Below are positions 14,382 to 17,885 of a stretch of 17,885 nt of DNA, in pieces. The notes below the pieces were generated by a model that saw nothing but the letters and a program-made list of their open reading frames with translations, searched no databases and was not told the origin of the DNA. Position 1 is the first letter of the stretch. Every line of letters starts with the position of its first letter. Source of the stretch: JBOFEH01 sp051650265 (GTDB taxonomy: Bacteria; Bacillota; Clostridia; Lachnospirales; Cellulosilyticaceae); NCBI GenBank assembly GCA_051650265.1, contig JBOFIR010000124.1:1-17885 (forward strand). The letters run 5' to 3'. The translations under genes were made by a program, and so were the position numbers.

Positions 14382-14411
14382 AAGAGAAAATGTTTACAAG
14401 GAGTTTGAAAA

Positions 14412-16562
14412 ATGGATATTACAAAAATACTTCAAGAGGAACTTGGCCTGAAGAAGAGCCAAGTAGAAAATACGATGGCATTAATCGAAGAGGGGAAAAC
14501 AATACCGTTTATTGCACGTTATCGTAAGGAATTAACAGGAGGGCTCAGTGATGAGGTGCTCCGTAACTTTTATGAGCGCCTTGTCTATCTTCAGAATCTA
14601 CAAGCGCGAAAAGAACAGGTTGTAAGACTGATCGAAGAGCAGGGCAAACTGACAGAAGTGCTTCAAAAGCAAATTGAAGCGGCAACAACAGCGACAGAGG
14701 TAGAAGACTTATACATGCCATACAAAGTCAAGAAGCGTACCCGTGCGACCATCGCAAAGGAAAAAGGGCTAGAGCCACTAGCAGATGTGATCTGGGCACA
14801 GCAAGTAGGTGATGTGGATGGTGAAGCAGCCAAGTATATCAGTGAAGAGCAGGGCGTTGCGACAGTAGCAGATGCCATTGCAGGGGCAAAAGATATTCTC
14901 GCTGAGCGTATTGCAGATGATGCAGCTTTTAGAGGGTATATCCGTAAACTCACTTTTGAGCAAGGGATGCTTGTGACAAAAGTCAAAGATAAGGCGGCAG
15001 ATGAGAAGGGTGTCTTCGAGATGTACTATGACTACAATGAGAAGATGAGTGCCATCGTAGGGCACCGTATACTAGCGGTTAATCGTGGTGAAAAAGAGAA
15101 GATCATTACGGTTAAGATCGAGGCGCCGCTTGAGCGTATCTTTATTTACCTGCAGTCTCAGATTATCAAAGGAAACTCAAACGTAAGTGTTATCTTAGAG
15201 GAGACAATAGAAGATAGCTACAAGCGCCTGATAGCACCAGCTATCGAGAGAGATCTTCGAAATACTCTTGGTGAGACCGCTGAAGATGGGGCACTTGATG
15301 TGTTCAAGAAGAACTTATTCCAGCTACTGATGGGCGCGCCAATCAAAGGGCACAATGTAATGGGTGTAGACCCAGCGTTCCGTACAGGCTGTAAGATTGC
15401 GGTTGTGGATGCGACAGGGAAGAAACTCGATAATACAGTGATCTATCCAACACCGCCACAAAGTAAAGTAGAAGAGGCGAAAAAAGTGCTCAAAAGCCTC
15501 ATTGCTAAATATGACATTGATTTACTTGCTATCGGAAATGGTACAGCGTCTCGTGAGACGGAGAAGTTCGTGGCAGAGACACTCAGAGAGATTGATAAGA
15601 CAGTGCATTATGTAATCGTTAATGAAGCAGGGGCATCTGTGTATTCGGCTTCAAAACTTGCTACAGAAGAGTTTCCAAATGATGACGTAGGGGTGCGTAG
15701 TGCAGTATCCATTGCAAGACGTCTTCAAGACCCACTTGCTGAGCTTGTAAAGATCGATCCAAAGTCTATCGGTGTCGGACAATACCAGCATGATATGAAC
15801 CAAAAGCGACTTGAAGAAAGTCTAGGTGGTGTGGTAGAAAATGCGGTAAACCAGGTGGGTGTAGATATTAACACGGCGTCTTCTTCACTGCTCCAATATG
15901 TAGCGGGAATTAAGAAGACGGTATCACAAAATATTGTAGCTTTTAGAGAAGAAAATGGCGGCTTCACAAGCCGTACACAAATCAAGAAAGTAAAGGGCTT
16001 AGGACCCAAAGTATTTGAGCAGTGCGCAGGGTTCCTTCGTATTACAGAAGGGGATAATTTCCTCGATGCAACGGGTGTTCACCCTGAGTCATACGACATC
16101 ACTAAGAAGCTTTTAGAAAACCTTGGTTACGACAAAAAAGCGATTAAGACTGAGCGCAACTTCCAGGGTGTGAGTCAAAAGATTGGGGATATTGACAAGC
16201 TAGCAGCGGAGCTTGAAGTCGGAGTGCCAACGCTTCAAGATATTATCAAAGAACTTGAAAAGCCAGGGCGTGACCCACGTGAAGATATGCCAAAGCCAAT
16301 TCTTCATAGTGAAGTACTTGAGATTGAAGACCTCAAAGAAGGGATGAAACTCAAAGGCACAGTGCGTAATATCGTGGACTTTGGTGCCTTCGTAGATATC
16401 GGTGTGCATCAAGACGGCTTAGTCCATCTTTCAAAGATGTGTGACCGTTATATCAAACATCCATTAGAGGTAGTCAAAGTGGGTGATATCGTGGATGTGA
16501 CAGTCATTGGTGTGGATGTCCACAAGAAAAAAATTAGTTTGTCTATGCGAGAAAATGCATAA
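14412..16562 (+). CDS. tex: Tex family RNA-binding transcription accessory protein
   Basis: This 716-residue cytoplasmic protein has the standard Tex architecture. An N-terminal helical region begins with the highly conserved PFIARYRKELTGGL (about 32-45). A YqgF/RNase H-like domain starts near residue 316 (GVDPAFRTGCKIAVVD), a helix-hairpin-helix block contains KVKGLGPKVFEQCAGF (about 525-540), and a C-terminal S1 domain covers about 640-712, with GTVRNIVDFGAFVDIG and DGLVHLSKM. Tex proteins bind nucleic acid and affect transcription; their exact biochemical role is not settled. The start has AAGGAG at 14398-14403 with an 8-nt spacer. No terminator directly follows, so transcripts probably run into the FMN-riboswitch region. 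Confidence 0.96.
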   Translation: MDITKILQEELGLKKSQVENTMALIEEGKTIPFIARYRKELTGGLSDEVLRNFYERLVYLQNLQARKEQVVRLIEEQGKLTEVLQKQIEAATTATEVEDLYMPYKVKKRTRATIAKEKGLEPLADVIWAQQVGDVDGEAAKYISEEQGVATVADAIAGAKDILAERIADDAAFRGYIRKLTFEQGMLVTKVKDKAADEKGVFEMYYDYNEKMSAIVGHRILAVNRGEKEKIITVKIEAPLERIFIYLQSQIIKGNSNVSVILEETIEDSYKRLIAPAIERDLRNTLGETAEDGALDVFKKNLFQLLMGAPIKGHNVMGVDPAFRTGCKIAVVDATGKKLDNTVIYPTPPQSKVEEAKKVLKSLIAKYDIDLLAIGNGTASRETEKFVAETLREIDKTVHYVIVNEAGASVYSASKLATEEFPNDDVGVRSAVSIARRLQDPLAELVKIDPKSIGVGQYQHDMNQKRLEESLGGVVENAVNQVGVDINTASSSLLQYVAGIKKTVSQNIVAFREENGGFTSRTQIKKVKGLGPKVFEQCAGFLRITEGDNFLDATGVHPESYDITKKLLENLGYDKKAIKTERNFQGVSQKIGDIDKLAAELEVGVPTLQDIIKELEKPGRDPREDMPKPILHSEVLEIEDLKEGMKLKGTVRNIVDFGAFVDIGVHQDGLVHLSKMCDRYIKHPLEVVKVGDIVDVTVIGVDVHKKKISLSMRENA

Positions 16563-16569
16563 ACACTCT

Positions 16570-16598
16570 TGCAATTTTGCACTAGTAGTTTTATAATC
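16570..16598 (+). promoter_or_regulatory. Promoter of the riboswitch-ribU unit
   Basis: TTGCAA (16570-16575), 17 nt, TATAAT (16593-16598). Transcription would start near 16605, about 25 nt before the riboswitch aptamer. Confidence 0.75.
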
Positions 16599-16627
16599 AA
16601 ACTGAAAATGGAATAAAGAAGTGATTC

Positions 16628-16758
16628 AATTCTTCAGGGCAGGGTGAAATTCCCGACCGGCGGTGATAGTCCGCGACTGCTAGATTTCTCATAAGAGAGC
16701 TAGCACTGACTTGGTGTAATTCCAAGACCGACAGTACAGTCTGGATGGTAGAAGAGTT
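16628..16758 (+). ncRNA. FMN riboswitch (RFN element)
   Basis: The aptamer is recognisable by its conserved segments in order: CAGGGCAGGGTGAAATTCCC, GACCGGCGGTGATAGTCCGCGAC, a variable stem with GCTAG...CTAGC, ACTTGGTGTAATTCCAAGACCGACAGT (16709-16735), and GGATGGTAGAAGAG. Helix P1 forms between 16628-16635 (AATTCTTC) and 16751-16758 (GAAGAGTT). The core is complete. FMN binding stabilises P1 and, with the downstream terminator, would reduce ribU transcription when flavin is plentiful. The 3' P1 strand could instead pair onward: AGTTGT 16755-16760 with ACAACT 16782-16787. Confidence 0.97.
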
Positions 16759-16826
16759 GTGAGCATCAACTTATGCATTTGACAACTGTGAGATCTGAGC
16801 TCGCTTTTGTTTGCTACGTAGATACC

Positions 16827-16860
16827 AGCAACCCTAAAGAATTATTTGGGTTGCTTTTTT
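16827..16860 (+). terminator. Riboswitch-controlled terminator in the ribU leader
   Basis: AGCAACCC (16827-16834) pairs with GGGTTGCT (16848-16855), extended inward by AAA/TTT with a bulged T, and is followed by a T-tract to 16860. TTGCT at 16811-16815 can pair with AGCAA at 16827-16831 and may form the competing antiterminator. Confidence 0.88.
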
Positions 16861-16897
16861 ATTGCCATCATTAATGATCCTAAAGGAGCGATTAGCG

Positions 16898-17518
16898 ATG
16901 CAAAAAGAAAAAAAGTTATTAACGACTCAAAACATGATTAAGATTGCACTCCTTAGTACCATTGCGGTATTATTGATGCAATTTGCGGCGATTAAGTTGC
17001 CAGCACTTTTCCCAAGTTTCTTGGAGATTGACTTTAGTGAGATGCCAGCCATTATTGGGATTATGACGATTAGTCCGATGGCGGGACTTGTGATTGTCAT
17101 CATCAAGAATCTTCTCAAACTCATGATCTTTGGAAGTAGTACAGGGGGCGTGGGTGAACTTGCCAATATGCTTATTTCTATTGGTTATATCTTACCGCTG
17201 ATGTGGTATGCTAAAAAAGGAACAGACCTTAAGACAACGATCAAAGGGATCGTATGGGGGATTGCTGGAATTGCAGTTGTTGGGGCGGTTGTGAATTATT
17301 TTATTACCCTACCACTTTATGCAGCAGTATTTATGCCTATGGAAACAATCATCGATATGGGACACCAAATCATTCCTGCAATCAATGATAAGTTTACTTT
17401 TGTACTCTTATCAATCACACCATTTAACCTACTCAAAGGGACACTTGTTGCTATTGTCAGTGTGGTATTTGTCAAAGCAATGTATCCTGCTATCAAATAT
17501 ATTCGTAAGACAGCTTAA
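16898..17518 (+). CDS. ribU: Riboflavin ECF transporter substrate-binding component RibU
   Basis: This 206-residue integral membrane protein has about five to six hydrophobic segments and is the S-component that binds riboflavin for import by an energy-coupling-factor transporter. The segment FLEIDFSEMPAIIG (about 38-51) after the first helix is characteristic of RibU, and small-residue patches in the membrane helices fit contact with EcfT. I chose ATG 16898 because AAGGAG at 16883-16888 precedes it by 9 nt and MQKEKK is a natural N-terminus; an in-frame ATG at 16862 lies right on the leader terminator. The FMN riboswitch upstream independently supports riboflavin as substrate. No ecfA or ecfT genes are nearby, so it presumably shares a common module encoded elsewhere. 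Confidence 0.95.
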   Translation: MQKEKKLLTTQNMIKIALLSTIAVLLMQFAAIKLPALFPSFLEIDFSEMPAIIGIMTISPMAGLVIVIIKNLLKLMIFGSSTGGVGELANMLISIGYILPLMWYAKKGTDLKTTIKGIVWGIAGIAVVGAVVNYFITLPLYAAVFMPMETIIDMGHQIIPAINDKFTFVLLSITPFNLLKGTLVAIVSVVFVKAMYPAIKYIRKTA

Positions 17519-17528
17519 GATTATAGCA

Positions 17529-17556
17529 GCCTCCACAAATTTGTGGAGGCTTTTTT
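17529..17556 (+). terminator. Rho-independent terminator after ribU
   Basis: The perfect 22-nt palindrome GCCTCCACAAA/TTTGTGGAGGC (17529-17550) is followed by TTTTTT (17551-17556), 11 nt after the ribU stop. Confidence 0.94.
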
Positions 17557-17585
17557 GTATGAAGCAATAGCTTCTATCTATATAA

Positions 17586-17614
17586 TTGTTTATAATATAC
17601 TGGTAAATTCTAAT
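17586..17614 (+). promoter_or_regulatory. Possible promoter of the PHP-domain gene
   Basis: TTGTTT (17586-17591), 17 nt, TCTAAT (17609-17614). A perfect TATAAT also lies at 17591-17596 but lacks a recognisable -35. A promoter is expected here because a strong terminator lies just upstream. Confidence 0.35.
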
Positions 17615-17672
17615 GTTAAGAAAGTAGATCCAATCTATTATTTTGTTAATCAAGGAAAATGGGGGAAATCAG

Positions 17673-17885
17673 ATGAGTCAGGTAGAAAAAGTATACAAGC
17701 ATTACTATGGGGATCTTCACACCCATACAGGATTTTCGGATGGAAGAGGCACACCACTTGAAGGATTGGAGTGGGGGAAGAAGAGTGGCAAAGGGGATTT
17801 CCTTGCCATATCCGATCATGCAGGCTCTATTACCGGAGAAAAGTGGCAAGCGACAGTGGCGGCAGTACAGGCTGTAAGTGATGAG
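17673..17885 (+). CDS. PHP-domain phosphoesterase (CehA/McbA-like), 5' part only
   Basis: Only the first 71 codons are in the window; the frame is open at the right edge. The N-terminus carries the PHP metal-binding motif in YYGDLHTHTGFSDGRGTPLEGLEW (about 11-34), with the His-x-His pair of the first motif, then FLAISDHAG with Asp-His of the second (about 48-56). The YYGDLH.HT..SDG..TP form resembles the CehA/McbA branch of PHP metallohydrolases more than DNA polymerase PHP domains or histidinol phosphatase. There is no signal peptide in front of the domain, so a cytoplasmic enzyme is likely. The start ATG 17673 has GGGGGA at 17661-17666 with a 6-nt spacer. Substrate cannot be inferred. Confidence 0.85.
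   Translation, partial: MSQVEKVYKHYYGDLHTHTGFSDGRGTPLEGLEWGKKSGKGDFLAISDHAGSITGEKWQATVAAVQAVSDE

Noticed and set aside
16862..16897. Longer ribU start at ATG 16862
   Set aside because: It begins on the T-tract of the leader terminator without an RBS; ATG 16898 has AAGGAG at proper spacing.
1..17885. Mobile element, phage, defence system or CRISPR array
   Set aside because: No transposase, integrase, terminal repeats, repeat-spacer pattern or recognisable defence domain was seen; nearly every stretch is accounted for by core metabolic, transport or translation genes.

Overview
The window looks like ordinary chromosome of an AT-rich, low-GC Firmicute, most likely an anaerobic member of the Clostridia. 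The reasons are strong AGGAGG-type ribosome binding sites, many hairpin-plus-T-tract terminators, a prfB gene read through a programmed +1 frameshift, a pheB(ACT)-hom-phosphoglycerate-mutase-like gene order, an aspartokinase with an internal start, and FMN-riboswitch control of a RibU riboflavin transporter. I see no insertion sequence, prophage, CRISPR array, rRNA or tRNA. The genus cannot be told from the sequence.

Layout. 1-1450: a small Cys-rich ORF open at the left edge, then prfB (release factor 2) with its CTTTGAC shift site and a strong terminator. 1594-4582: a promoter and a three-gene operon for a PheB/UPF0735 ACT protein, homoserine dehydrogenase, and a cofactor-independent phosphoglycerate-mutase relative of the 'proposed homoserine kinase' family. 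4615-5960: lysC with its own promoter, an in-frame internal start for a beta subunit, and a terminator. 5978-7575: a thymidylate kinase homologue with a GHMP-type homoserine kinase (thrB). 7589-8683: a PfkB-family kinase closely resembling pseudouridine kinase, ending at a terminator shared with the convergent operon. 8692-13594, minus strand: a BmpA-type nucleoside ABC importer consisting of a binding lipoprotein, an internal terminator, a double-ATPase subunit and two permeases. 13794-16562: an unrecognised Cys-rich protein followed by tex. 16570-17556: promoter, FMN riboswitch, terminator, ribU, terminator. 17673-end: the start of a PHP-domain phosphoesterase.

How the genes fit together. 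LysC, Hom and one or two homoserine kinases cover the aspartate-to-threonine branch. Two unrelated candidate enzymes for the homoserine phosphorylation step lie about 2 kb apart. The nucleoside importer and the PsuK-like kinase are convergent neighbours and could act together in nucleoside/pseudouridine salvage, but no pseudouridine-5'-phosphate glycosidase is in view. RibU would need an EcfA/A'/T energising module from elsewhere.

The window is largely core genome and no clearly new multi-gene system stands out. The best leads are the Cys-rich orphan in front of tex, the double homoserine-kinase arrangement, the internally initiated aspartokinase subunit, and the atypical thymidylate kinase paired with thrB.
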